The notes under the pieces are model-generated. The model worked only from the letters and a program-made list of their open reading frames with translations. It had not been told where the DNA came from and did not search any database. The position numbers were made by a program, and so were the translations under genes. Shown one piece after another: positions 39,615-48,380 of a stretch of DNA of 64,000 nucleotides. The DNA comes from Streptomyces sp. A012304. Its GTDB lineage: Bacteria; Actinomycetota; Actinomycetes; Streptomycetales; Streptomycetaceae. Positions within the stretch are counted from its first letter, which is position 1, and the number at the start of each line of letters is the position of its first letter. The DNA lies in the NCBI RefSeq assembly GCF_026008495.1, contig NZ_BQUN01000013.1, positions 1 to 64,000 of the forward strand, in the 5' to 3' direction.

Positions 39615-41351
39615 TTACCGCCGTCGGCGCTTTCGGGCCGCGTACAGCTTCCAGGTCACCAGTGCCAGCGGGACCTCCATGATCCACACGCCGATCACCG
39701 CGTCCCACTCCGGGGCCGTCGCGGCCGCCTCGTCCGCTGTGACCACCGCGCAGAGCAGCCCCCAGCACGCGGCCAGCAGGCCCACCAGCCACAGGCCCAC
39801 GGTCCACGGCCAGGTGGAGCGGGCGGGGCCGGTGGCGGCGCGGGCGCGGGCGCGGGGCTGGGGGACCTGGTCCGGGGCGCGGGGCGGCATGCGCACGACC
39901 GCGTGGGCCGGGACGGCCGCGTCCAGCGCGGCGATCCGCTCCGGGGTGATCCCCTTGTACAGGGTCGGCTCCACGGTGACCGAGAAGCCGTCGTGGCCGG
40001 TGAGGGCGCGGCCGCCGTCCGGGCGGGCGGTCATCGCGGCGCAGGCGTCGTAGCGCACGGTGACGGGGCCTTCGGGCGTCAGCAGGGTCACGCCCTCGGT
40101 GCCGATGACCAGGGTGACCCGTTCGTCCTCCAGGGACTGGTGGCGGGTACCGGCGACGGCGGCCGAGGAGTACTGGGGGGCCAGGGTCAGGCCCGCCCAG
40201 TCCACGCCCCGCCCCGGCACCTGGAGCAGCCCGGCGTCCCACGCCTCCCGGGCCACCTCGCGCAGATCGGCGAGGGTCACCGCGTGCAGCTCGGCCTTGT
40301 GCTGCTCGGGGGAGAGGATCCGGTGCCCGAGCAGCAGGCTCAGCGCGTACGACGGCAGCGTGGCCGCCCCGAGGTCGGGAGTGTCGTACATCTTGAGGAG
40401 CTTGGCGCGGACGGAGTCCAGTTCGGACTGCTCGATACGGCCCACGCGCAGGCGGGCGAGGGTGTCGATGAAACCGCCGACGACCGCGCCCTGCTTCTGC
40501 GGCAGCGCGTCGGCGTACGCGGTGAGGGTGGCGAAGTCGGCGTCGCGCGGGGAGTAGTCGGCGTCCGCCGAGTAGGAGTAGCCGCCCTCCTGGCGCAGGT
40601 CCTGGAAGAGCGCCCGGGCGAGGACGTCCGCGAAGACGGAGGCCGCGGTGGAACGGCGCAGCACCGAGGTGAAGACCACCTGGCCGTCGTCGCCCCGGAT
40701 GTAGGCGGGGGTGACCGGCAGGGCGCTGGTCGCGGCGGGGGCCGGGAAGCGGGTGCCGGCGGGCAGCGTGAGGTCGAGGCCGTCCGGAACCCGGTCGCTG
40801 GTGATCCACAGCACCGCGTTGTCGCGGGTGAAGCGGGTCCCGGCCCAGTGGCGGACCTGTTCCGGGGTCAGGCTCCAGGTGCCGAGTTCGCTGTAGCTGG
40901 ACAGGCCGTAGCCCTGGGCGCCGTAGCGCCACAGCGGCATCTGGTGCTGGGGGCCGCCGCCGCGGCCGGCGGCCTCCGTGCGCAGGATCTCCTTCTCGGT
41001 CTCCAGCCGGTCCATCGGCAGGTCGCGCAGGCCCGCGCAGACGCTGTTGAGGTACGAGACGACCTCCTCGGCGCTGCCGGTGACGTGGAAGAGCGTGTAC
41101 GCGTTCGCGGTCGCGCCGTTGTAGTGCAGGTCGGACAGGCCGAGGCGGTGCAGCGCGAGGTGTTCCACGAGGTGGGTGATCCCGGCGGTGGCCAGGGTCT
41201 CGTCGGCGCGGCCCACCCGGAAGAAGAGGCCGGCGGTGATCTCGTTGCCGGAGGCCGGGGCGTAGAGGGTGGGGATGCCCTGGACGGTGGTGTGGGAGAC
41301 CAGGCCGTCGAGGGCGGTGAGGTCGTCGTGGCCGTGCAGTTCGGTCGTCAT
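39615..41351 (-). CDS. M16-type metallopeptidase with C-terminal membrane anchor
   Basis: A 578-residue protein. The inverted zinc motif HLVEH (60-64) sits at the expected distance from the N-terminus, and a Glu-rich helix (LETEKEILRTE, about 116-126) is placed to give the third ligand. A second M16-like half (about 190-400) includes LFQDLRQEGGYSYSADADY. Beyond about 430 it diverges, and two hydrophobic helices lie near the C-terminus (about 515-570), unusual for M16. It is the last gene of a leftward set, 13 nt after the 319-residue protein. The substrate is unknown. Confidence 0.8.
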   Translation of the reverse strand: MTTELHGHDDLTALDGLVSHTTVQGIPTLYAPASGNEITAGLFFRVGRADETLATAGITHLVEHLALHRLGLSDLHYNGATANAYTLFHVTGSAEEVVSYLNSVCAGLRDLPMDRLETEKEILRTEAAGRGGGPQHQMPLWRYGAQGYGLSSYSELGTWSLTPEQVRHWAGTRFTRDNAVLWITSDRVPDGLDLTLPAGTRFPAPAATSALPVTPAYIRGDDGQVVFTSVLRRSTAASVFADVLARALFQDLRQEGGYSYSADADYSPRDADFATLTAYADALPQKQGAVVGGFIDTLARLRVGRIEQSELDSVRAKLLKMYDTPDLGAATLPSYALSLLLGHRILSPEQHKAELHAVTLADLREVAREAWDAGLLQVPGRGVDWAGLTLAPQYSSAAVAGTRHQSLEDERVTLVIGTEGVTLLTPEGPVTVRYDACAAMTARPDGGRALTGHDGFSVTVEPTLYKGITPERIAALDAAVPAHAVVRMPPRAPDQVPQPRARARAATGPARSTWPWTVGLWLVGLLAACWGLLCAVVTADEAAATAPEWDAVIGVWIMEVPLALVTWKLYAARKRRRR

Positions 41352-41364
41352 GTGCCCTGCCCCC

Positions 41365-42324
41365 TCAGGCTTCCGTCGCGGACTTGCGGAACTTCAGGAA
41401 CGCGGCCTTCTTGTCGCTCATGTAGTCCCACGGGAACTCGGAGGCGCGGTCGCCGAGGAAGGCGAAGTGCGGCGCCGCGTCCGCGAAGTGGCCGCCGAGC
41501 GAGAAGGCCAGCGCGAACGCGCTGTGCGCGCCGACGGAGGACCAGTCGGGCCGGTAGGCGGGGTGCAGGACGGAGACCTGGGCGGCGAAGCGCAGGTCGT
41601 CGCGGACCGGTATGCCCCGCATGTAGGCGCTGTCGGAGCCGCCGTCCAGGTCGAGCCAGTGCTCGATGTGGGCGAGCGCCACCAGCGCGCCGGTGTTCGA
41701 GCCGTCGGGGGCGGCCTTGGTGCACTCCGCGGCGAAGCCGTGCGCGTCCTCCCAGGAGCCGCTCCACTTGGGGCACAGCTGCTGGAGCAACTGCGTCTGC
41801 GCGCGGTAGTGGTGGGGGTGGTGGGCGGACAGCCGGTCGTAGCGGCGGCGTGTCTCGGCCTGGCCCAGTTCCAGGCCGCGCGCGGTCGTCAGCCGGACCG
41901 TCCAGGCCGGGGCGTACGCGGGCTGCTCGGCGCAGACGTCGATCAGGATCTGCTCGGCGCGGCGCAGCCAGGCGTGGAACTGGTCGAACTGCTCCCGCGA
42001 GACGTGCTTGGCGCGGGCGGCGCTGCGGATGCCCCAGCCGATGTGCACGTACCGCTCGGCGAGGAGGGTGCGCGGCAGCGGGTCGCCGGGCAGTTCGGCG
42101 ACCGCCCGCTCCAGGAGGTTCTCCACGCCGGGGATGTCGGCGAGGAGGGAGGAGGCCGCGCAGACCTTGTCGGCGGAGTCGAGGCCCGCGAAGAAGGCCC
42201 GGACGGCGGGCCAGTGGCCGGCCTGCGCGGCGCTGCGCAGCGGGATCAGCTCGGGTGTGTTGTCGTACGGGTCGAAGGTCGGCCCGGCGGAGCCCATGGG
42301 TCTGCCGCTGCTGGTACTGCTCAT
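41365..42324 (-). CDS. Unrecognised soluble helical protein
   Basis: A 319-residue protein of no recognised family. It is mostly helical with TPR-like spacing of Ala/Leu and aromatic residues (ADIPGVENLLERAVAELPGD, AWLRRAEQILIDVCAEQPAY). The C-terminus has FLGDRASEFPWDYMSDKKAAF. No signal peptide or membrane helix. GGAGGA abuts the ATG at 42324; the internal ATG at 42297 is an alternative. Likely cotranscribed with the M16 gene, possibly its partner. Confidence 0.7.
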   Translation of the reverse strand: MSSTSSGRPMGSAGPTFDPYDNTPELIPLRSAAQAGHWPAVRAFFAGLDSADKVCAASSLLADIPGVENLLERAVAELPGDPLPRTLLAERYVHIGWGIRSAARAKHVSREQFDQFHAWLRRAEQILIDVCAEQPAYAPAWTVRLTTARGLELGQAETRRRYDRLSAHHPHHYRAQTQLLQQLCPKWSGSWEDAHGFAAECTKAAPDGSNTGALVALAHIEHWLDLDGGSDSAYMRGIPVRDDLRFAAQVSVLHPAYRPDWSSVGAHSAFALAFSLGGHFADAAPHFAFLGDRASEFPWDYMSDKKAAFLKFRKSATEA

Positions 42325-42501
42325 TCCTCCGCCCCCTGGCGTGGCCGGCCGCGGCGCGCGGGCTGGCCCCCCAGGGCGCGCGGCGGTTGCTGGTGTGACT
42401 GCTGTTGCTGTGTGTGGCTGCTGTGACTGGTGACTGTTCTGACCTTTGTGACCGAGTCGCCGCAGGCTAGCAGGCAGCTGTGACAGTGCCGTCGAGGGGC
42501 G

Positions 42502-44961
42502 TCATTCGGCTTCGGCCGGGCGGGGCGGCTGTGCCGGAGGGGCGTTCAGGCGGTCGAGGAGCGGCTGGAGTTCCGCGCGCAGGCGCAGCAGCTCCTCGTG
42601 GCGGGTGAGACCGGGTTCGACGGGGCGGAAGCGGAGCAGGGCGGGCGTCCAGTCGTCGGTGAAGTGGACGGCTGCGAGCAGCGCGGGTTCCCGGAGGCCT
42701 TCGGGCACGTCGGCGGGCGGTGCGGCGGGCAGGCGGAGGGGGTGGGGGAGGGCGGCGAGCGCGGTGTCGGCGGCGGCGCGGAAGGCGTCGTAGGCCTCCT
42801 CGGCGTTCTCCGTCGTGGGCAGGAGGAGGAGCAGCCGGTGCGGCGGGACGAGGCGGACGGCTTCGGTCAGCTGCCGAAGCGTGTCGGGGGCGGTGCCGCA
42901 GGCGGGGAACAGGACGAGGTGGGCCAGGGGGAGGGCGGTGGTGAGGGTGGCCTGCCAGGTGGCCGACGGGAGGGGGAGCCGGGCCAGGCCGGGAGGCGGA
43001 GGCGGCCCCTCGACGCAGGAGGTGACCCGCAGCGTCGCCGTGGGGGAGAAGACGGCGTCCAGGTCGTCGTCGAGGGGGCCCGACCAGACGGAGGCGGGCG
43101 GACCGTCGTCGGACCGGGGGCGGAGGTAGAGCGTGTACGGAGTCCGCCGCAGGTCGGACGGGACGCGCGGACGCTGGTAGATCTGGGCCACCTGCCGGAA
43201 GTCCCGGACCGCGCCGGTCAACAGCCATGACGCCGGCAGGGCGACCCCCGCCGTGTACGGGAGGGCGTGGCCGGCGACGCGCCCCTGGACGACGGCGATG
43301 ACGGCACCGATGCCGCAGCCCAGGACGCCGGACAGGCGGACACAGCCCCGCAGGAAGAGTTGCACCGGTGTCCGCCCGGGCGCCCGCTGCCACTCCTCGA
43401 CCCGCAGGACGTCCGCCCGGATGCTCATGAGCGAGAACCGTCCCGGAACGGTGCTGGTGTGGATCCGTACCAGCCGCAGGCGCCGGGGCTGCCACGGACG
43501 GCGGCGCGGCGGGGCCTCCACATAGGCACCGGTCTCGTCCCGGTGCCGCAGTCCGACCCAGAGGCGGAGGCCGAACCGGCCGGGCCAGCGCCCGACACTC
43601 CGGGTGACGATGCGCTCGCCCAGGAACGGGTAGGCCGCACCCGTCTGCTCGCCGCCCTCCCGGCGGGGCAGCCGGACCTGCACGTCGGACCGGCTCACGT
43701 CGTGTGCGGAGGTGGCGATCCGGGCCGCGGTCAGCAGCGAGTACACGAACGTCCCGCACAAGGCCGCCCTCTCCGACACCAGGAGGCGGTCCCAGTTGGG
43801 GATCAGGGCGAGCCAGATGAGCAGGCCGTAACCGAGGACCAGGAGGGCGGCGAGGTGCCAGTGCCAGCGGAACCTCGTGGGACGCACCGTCTCGCCGGGC
43901 AGTGAGCGCTCCACCGTGTCCAGGAAGGGGTCGACCACGGTCCGGACCGTCGCCTTCCAGCGGGCGCGCTGGGTGGCCCCGGGCTGGGCGGTGGGGTCGA
44001 ACGGCGTGAGACGCGCCCTCCAGTGATCGTCGAAGTGGACGACTCCGCGGACCGGGAAGCCGTCCCGCAGCTTGGCGGGACGGCTCAGCCGCGGGTACTC
44101 GGGGAGGGCGGGCGCCGGGGGCAACACGGTGATCTCGGCGTTCTCGGCGTTCTCGGCGGTCTGGGCGGTCCGGGCGTTCTCGGCGCGCAGCCGGGCGCCC
44201 CGCCGGGCGAAGTGCTCGCGGGCCCCGGCGCGGAACCGCTCGTAGCCCGCGCGTTCGTCGCAAACCACGAGCAGCAGCCGGGAGGGCGGCAGGAGGCGTA
44301 CGGCCTCGGTGTACTCCCACAACGTGCCCGCGGCCCTGGACGCGTCCCGGCCGGCGGCCGCGACGAGCACCACCAGCCGGGCCCGTCGGATGGCCTTGCT
44401 GACCTCCCCCTTCCAGTCCTCTCCGGCGTCGGGCAGATAGAAGCGCCGGGCACCGGGCAGCGGATAGGGCTCCCCCGGGCGGCCGACCGCGACCACCTGG
44501 CCGAACCGCCAGAACAGCCGCACGAGCCGGTCCTCCCAGGTCTCGTTCCGATCGGACTCCGAATACGCGAAGTAACTCGCCAGCGAACTCGCGATGTTGC
44601 CGCCGCCGGGACGGTCCGTGTGGAACAGCACGCCGTCGACTCCGAACGGGCGCAGATACAGGACGTATCCGTGCTCCTCCAGCGGTTCGTCGGCGCTCAG
44701 GCGGGTGCGCATGCGGGCGACCATGTGCTTGCCCGCGGTCCTGTTCACGCCGACCGCGTACACCAGGCTGACGGGAGCGAGAACCGTCAGCGCCACCACG
44801 TACCAGGACGCCGAGCCCCGCTCCAGGCTCCCCGCCAGCCAGAAGGGGATCACCGAGAGGGTGATCCCGGTGGAGATCCCCATCCAGCCACCGATCACCC
44901 CGAACAGCCTGGGCCTGCGAACCTTGGCCAGGAACTCACGCTCGTCATGACGCCGCGTCAT
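42502..44961 (-). CDS. Large membrane protein with two TIR-like repeats
   Basis: An 819-residue protein of no named family. Two membrane helices (about 20-44, 53-72) precede repeat A (about 99-345), which opens LYLRPFGVDG and contains GQVVAVGRPGE, DWKGEV and TLWEYTEAVRLLPPSRLLLVV. Two helices (about 370-388, 400-415) follow, then a middle domain, more hydrophobic segments (about 540-585) and repeat B (about 608-805), opening LYLRPRSDDG with TLRQLTEAVRLVPPHRLLLLL. W215-x3-E219 resembles the W-x3-E of catalytic TIR domains; repeat B has Arg696 and Glu700. The TIR relation is my inference. An ATG at 44961 is chosen; ATGs at 45012 and 45039 are possible. Confidence 0.65.
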   Translation of the reverse strand: MTRRHDEREFLAKVRRPRLFGVIGGWMGISTGITLSVIPFWLAGSLERGSASWYVVALTVLAPVSLVYAVGVNRTAGKHMVARMRTRLSADEPLEEHGYVLYLRPFGVDGVLFHTDRPGGGNIASSLASYFAYSESDRNETWEDRLVRLFWRFGQVVAVGRPGEPYPLPGARRFYLPDAGEDWKGEVSKAIRRARLVVLVAAAGRDASRAAGTLWEYTEAVRLLPPSRLLLVVCDERAGYERFRAGAREHFARRGARLRAENARTAQTAENAENAEITVLPPAPALPEYPRLSRPAKLRDGFPVRGVVHFDDHWRARLTPFDPTAQPGATQRARWKATVRTVVDPFLDTVERSLPGETVRPTRFRWHWHLAALLVLGYGLLIWLALIPNWDRLLVSERAALCGTFVYSLLTAARIATSAHDVSRSDVQVRLPRREGGEQTGAAYPFLGERIVTRSVGRWPGRFGLRLWVGLRHRDETGAYVEAPPRRRPWQPRRLRLVRIHTSTVPGRFSLMSIRADVLRVEEWQRAPGRTPVQLFLRGCVRLSGVLGCGIGAVIAVVQGRVAGHALPYTAGVALPASWLLTGAVRDFRQVAQIYQRPRVPSDLRRTPYTLYLRPRSDDGPPASVWSGPLDDDLDAVFSPTATLRVTSCVEGPPPPPGLARLPLPSATWQATLTTALPLAHLVLFPACGTAPDTLRQLTEAVRLVPPHRLLLLLPTTENAEEAYDAFRAAADTALAALPHPLRLPAAPPADVPEGLREPALLAAVHFTDDWTPALLRFRPVEPGLTRHEELLRLRAELQPLLDRLNAPPAQPPRPAEAE
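44131..44184. repeat. 9-bp in-frame tandem repeat
   Basis: Six tandem 9-nt units, three of them exactly GTTCTCGGC, encode an Ala-Glu-Asn-type linker (TAQTAENAENAE) on the minus strand inside the TIR-like gene. It lies at the boundary after the first repeat's strand E region and probably varies in length between strains. Confidence 0.7.
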
Positions 44962-45080
44962 CCGGTCATTACCCCAGATGAGTGACCATATGCCAATAGG
45001 GTGAGCAACCATCAGATCATGGACATGCGTTCGTCGCATCCCGCTGCGACACCGCCGCGTCGCAAGGGGCGGGAGGTCCG

Positions 45081-45086
45081 TAAGGT
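45081..45086 (+). promoter_or_regulatory. -10 box of leaderless acpS transcript
   Basis: TAAGGT lies 6 nt before the acpS ATG with no ribosome site between them. The -35 is not clear. Confidence 0.5.
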
Positions 45087-45092
45087 GCGCCT

Positions 45093-45464
45093 ATGAGCAT
45101 CATCGGGGTCGGTATCGACGTGGCCGAGATCGACCGGTTCGCGGCGTCGCTGGAGCGGACGCCCGGGCTGGCGCAACGGCTGTTCGTGGAGAGCGAGTTG
45201 CTGCTGCCGAGCGGTCAGCGGAGGGGGCCGGCCTCACTGGCGGCGCGCTTCGCGGCGAAGGAGGCGCTCGCCAAGGCGCTGGGGGCGCCGGCGGGGCTGC
45301 TCTGGACGGACGCGGAGGTATGGGTGGAGGACAGCGGACAGCCCCGGCTGCGGGTGCGGGGGACCGTCGCCGCGCGGGCGGCCGAACTGGGCGTCCAGTC
45401 CTGGCACGTGTCGCTGAGTCACGACGCCGGAGTGGCTTCGGCGGTGGTGGTGGCGGAGGGGTAG
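45093..45464 (+). CDS. acpS: Holo-[acyl-carrier-protein] synthase
   Basis: A 123-residue phosphopantetheinyl transferase using CoA to activate acyl carrier protein. GIGVDI-type [12 protein letters not shown] with the metal-binding Asp, [13 protein letters not shown] with the conserved Glu and Lys, and [17 protein letters not shown] identify it. It starts a rightward run with nnr 22 nt downstream. Note the CoA link with coaA at 36535. Confidence 0.96.
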   Translation: MSIIGVGIDVAEIDRFAASLERTPGLAQRLFVESELLLPSGQRRGPASLAARFAAKEALAKALGAPAGLLWTDAEVWVEDSGQPRLRVRGTVAARAAELGVQSWHVSLSHDAGVASAVVVAEG

Positions 45465-45486
45465 GAGTGGGGGTAGGGGTAGAGCC

Positions 45487-46920
45487 ATGCGTACTGCCTA
45501 CTGTGTGGACACCGTCAGGGCCGCCGAGCGGGAGCTGATGGCTCGGCTTCCGGAAGGGGCGCTCATGCAGCGGGCCGCCGCCGGGCTCGCCGCCGCCTGC
45601 GCGGACCTGCTGGGCCGGGTGTACGGGCGTCGGGTCGTGCTGCTGGTCGGCAGCGGGGACAACGGCGGTGACGCCCTGTACGCGGGAGCACGGCTGGCCC
45701 GGCGCGGGGCCGGCGTGACGGCCGTGCTGCTCGCGCCCGGGCGGACGCACGCCGGCGGGCTGGCCGCGCTGCGGCGGGCGGGCGGCACCACCGTCGCGCC
45801 CGACGCGGCCGAGGCGCCCGTGCGGCGGGCCGACCTCGTCGTCGACGGCATCGTCGGGATCGGCGGCAGAGGCGGGCTGCGGCCGGACGCCGCCGCGCTG
45901 GCCGCCGTCGCCGAGGAGTCCCGGGCCGCCGTGGTCGCCGTCGACCTGCCCAGCGGGGTGGAGGCGGACACCGGTGAGGTGCGCGGCGCGGCCGTACGGG
46001 CCGATCTCACGGTGACCTTCGGGACGCACAAGCCGGGCCTGCTGATCGATCCGGCGCGGGAGTACGCCGGGTCGGTGCGGCTCGTCGACATCGGCCTCGA
46101 ACTGCCCGCCGAACCCGAACTGGAGGCCTTGCAGCACGCCGACGTGGCGCGCCTGCTGCCGGTGCCGGGCGCCGAGAGCGACAAGTACCGGCGCGGGGTC
46201 GTCGGGATCGCCGCCGGGTCGGCGCGCTATCCGGGGGCCGCCGTGCTGGCGGTGGCCGGCGCGCTGCGGGGCGGCGCGGGGGCCGTACGGTACGTCGGGC
46301 CCGCCGGGGACGCCGTCCTCGCGCGCTTCCCCGAGACCCTCGTGTCGGACGACGGGCCCCGGCGGGCCGGTCGGGTGCAGGCGTGGGTCGTCGGGCCGGG
46401 GGCCGGGGACGACGCCGGGGCCGTGGCGGAGGTGCTGGAGACGGACGTGCCCGTGCTGCTCGACGCGGACGGGCTGCGGCTGGCGGAGGTCGACGCGGTG
46501 CGGGGGCGTACGGCGCCGACGCTGATGACACCGCACGCGGGCGAGGCGGCCGCGCTGCTGGGCGTGGCGCGCGAGGAGGTGGAGGCGGCCCGGCTGGCCT
46601 CCGCGCGGGAACTGGCGGCACGGTACGGGGCGACGGTGCTGCTGAAGGGGTCCACGACCGTGGTGGTGGGCGCGCGGGGCGGGGCCGCCCGGGTGAACTC
46701 CACCGGCACACCCTGGCTCGCCACGGCCGGAAGCGGTGACGTGCTGTCGGGGCTGGCCGGATCGCTGCTGGCGGCGGGCCTGTCGGCCTTGGACGCGGGC
46801 AGCGCGGGAGCGTATCTGCACGGGCTCGCCGGGCGGTTCGCGGCGGACGGGGCACCGGTGGGCGCACATGACGTGGCGTCGGCTGTGCCGGGGGCGTGGC
46901 GGGACGTGCTGCGGGGGTAG
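45487..46920 (+). CDS. nnr: Bifunctional NAD(P)HX epimerase and ADP-dependent dehydratase
   Basis: A 477-residue fused repair enzyme for hydrated NAD(P)H. The N-terminal epimerase (about 1-210) has GSGDNGGDALYAGARLARRG and VDLPSGVEADTG. The C-terminal ribokinase-like dehydratase (about 225-477) has LMTPHAGEAAALLG and ATAGSGDVLSGLAG. ATG after a G-rich site. Confidence 0.94.
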   Translation: MRTAYCVDTVRAAERELMARLPEGALMQRAAAGLAAACADLLGRVYGRRVVLLVGSGDNGGDALYAGARLARRGAGVTAVLLAPGRTHAGGLAALRRAGGTTVAPDAAEAPVRRADLVVDGIVGIGGRGGLRPDAAALAAVAEESRAAVVAVDLPSGVEADTGEVRGAAVRADLTVTFGTHKPGLLIDPAREYAGSVRLVDIGLELPAEPELEALQHADVARLLPVPGAESDKYRRGVVGIAAGSARYPGAAVLAVAGALRGGAGAVRYVGPAGDAVLARFPETLVSDDGPRRAGRVQAWVVGPGAGDDAGAVAEVLETDVPVLLDADGLRLAEVDAVRGRTAPTLMTPHAGEAAALLGVAREEVEAARLASARELAARYGATVLLKGSTTVVVGARGGAARVNSTGTPWLATAGSGDVLSGLAGSLLAAGLSALDAGSAGAYLHGLAGRFAADGAPVGAHDVASAVPGAWRDVLRG

Positions 46921-47029
46921 GGGCGCCGGCCGGGCGCCCTGCCCCCCGGGGAGCGGTCGGCTCGGGGCCGGGGGAGGGGCGCGGCACGGCTCTTAGGGGG
47001 TGTTCGAGGGCTCTGAGACACTGGGCGCG

Positions 47030-48226
47030 ATGAGTGAGACTGCACAGCCGCCCGCCGCCGCGTCGCCGCGTGCCCGCGCCGAGATCGATCTGTCCGCGCT
47101 GCGGGCCAACGTCCGGGCCCTGCGCGCCAAGGCGCCGGGCGCGGCGTTCATGGCCGTGGTCAAGGCCGACGGATACGGCCACGGCGCGTTCCCGTGCGCC
47201 CGGGCCGCCGTCGAGGCGGGCGCCCCCTGGGTCGGCACCGCCACGCCCGAGGAGGCCCTGGCGCTGCGCGCCGAGGCCGGGCTGCCGGACGACGTCAGGA
47301 TCATGTGCTGGCTGTGGACGCCCGGCGGGCCCTGGCGGGAGGCCGTCGAGGCCGGTCTGGACGTGTCACTGAGCGGGATGTGGGCCCTGCGGGAGGTCGT
47401 CGAGGGCGCCCGGCTCGCCGGGCGGACCGCGCGCGTGCAGCTCAAGGCCGACACCGGCCTCGGGCGCAACGGCTGCCAGCCCGCCGACTGGCCGGAACTG
47501 GTCGCCGAGGCGCTGCGGGCTGAGGCCGAGGGGCTGGTGCGGATCACCGGGCTGTGGTCGCACTTCGCGTGCGCCGACGAGCCCGGCCATCCGTCGAACG
47601 CCGCCCAGCTCTCCCGTTTCCGCGAGATGGTGGCGTACGCCGAGCAGCGGGGCGTGCGGCCCGAGGTGCGGCACATCGCCAACTCCCCGGCCACGCTCAC
47701 CCTCCCGGGGTCCCACTTCGACCTCGTCCGCCCGGGTGTCGCGATGTACGGGCTCACGCCGAACACGCAGATCGGCTCCCCGGCCGACCTGGGGCTGCGC
47801 CCGGTGATGACGCTCGCCGCCTCGCTCGCCCTGGTCAAGCACGTCCCGGGCGGACACGGCGTGAGCTACGGCCACCACTACACGACCCCCGGCGAGACCA
47901 CCCTCGGCCTGGTCCCCCTGGGCTACGCCGACGGCGTCCCCCGCCACGCCTCCGGGGCCGGCCCGGTCCTGGTCGGCGGCAAGTGGCGGACGGTCGCGGG
48001 GCGGATCGCGATGGACCAGTTCGTGGTCGACCTCGGCGGCGACGAGCCCGAGGAGGGCACGGAGGCGGTGCTCTTCGGGCCCGGCGACCGCGGCGAGCCC
48101 ACCGCGGAGGACTGGGCGCAGGCCGCGGGCACCATCGGGTACGAGATCGTCACGCGCATCGGAGCGCGCGTTCCGCGCGTCTATGTGGACGAGGGCCACA
48201 CCCTCCCTTCGGACGGGTCCCGGTGA
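47030..48226 (+). CDS. alr: Alanine racemase
   Basis: A 398-residue PLP enzyme supplying D-alanine for peptidoglycan. The PLP lysine is K45 in VVKADGYGHG. The catalytic Tyr lies in GVSYGHHYTT and RPGVAMYGL is conserved. An ATG at 47030 is preferred over an upstream GTG (47000): GACACT lies 7 nt before it, pointing to a leaderless mRNA, and the N-terminal extension is only about 15 residues. Confidence 0.96.
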   Translation: MSETAQPPAAASPRARAEIDLSALRANVRALRAKAPGAAFMAVVKADGYGHGAFPCARAAVEAGAPWVGTATPEEALALRAEAGLPDDVRIMCWLWTPGGPWREAVEAGLDVSLSGMWALREVVEGARLAGRTARVQLKADTGLGRNGCQPADWPELVAEALRAEAEGLVRITGLWSHFACADEPGHPSNAAQLSRFREMVAYAEQRGVRPEVRHIANSPATLTLPGSHFDLVRPGVAMYGLTPNTQIGSPADLGLRPVMTLAASLALVKHVPGGHGVSYGHHYTTPGETTLGLVPLGYADGVPRHASGAGPVLVGGKWRTVAGRIAMDQFVVDLGGDEPEEGTEAVLFGPGDRGEPTAEDWAQAAGTIGYEIVTRIGARVPRVYVDEGHTLPSDGSR

Positions 48227-48380
48227 ACTTCCGTCGCTGAGCGCGCCACGGAGCGCGACCCCTGTGAAGGTACGTATGCGTGGGCATGCGTTCATGTGAA
48301 CGAGGAACAACAAGACGGACGACCCGCCGGTGGGGCAGTGCCCGTGGCACCATCCGGCACCCGGTGAAGAGGAGCGGTTC

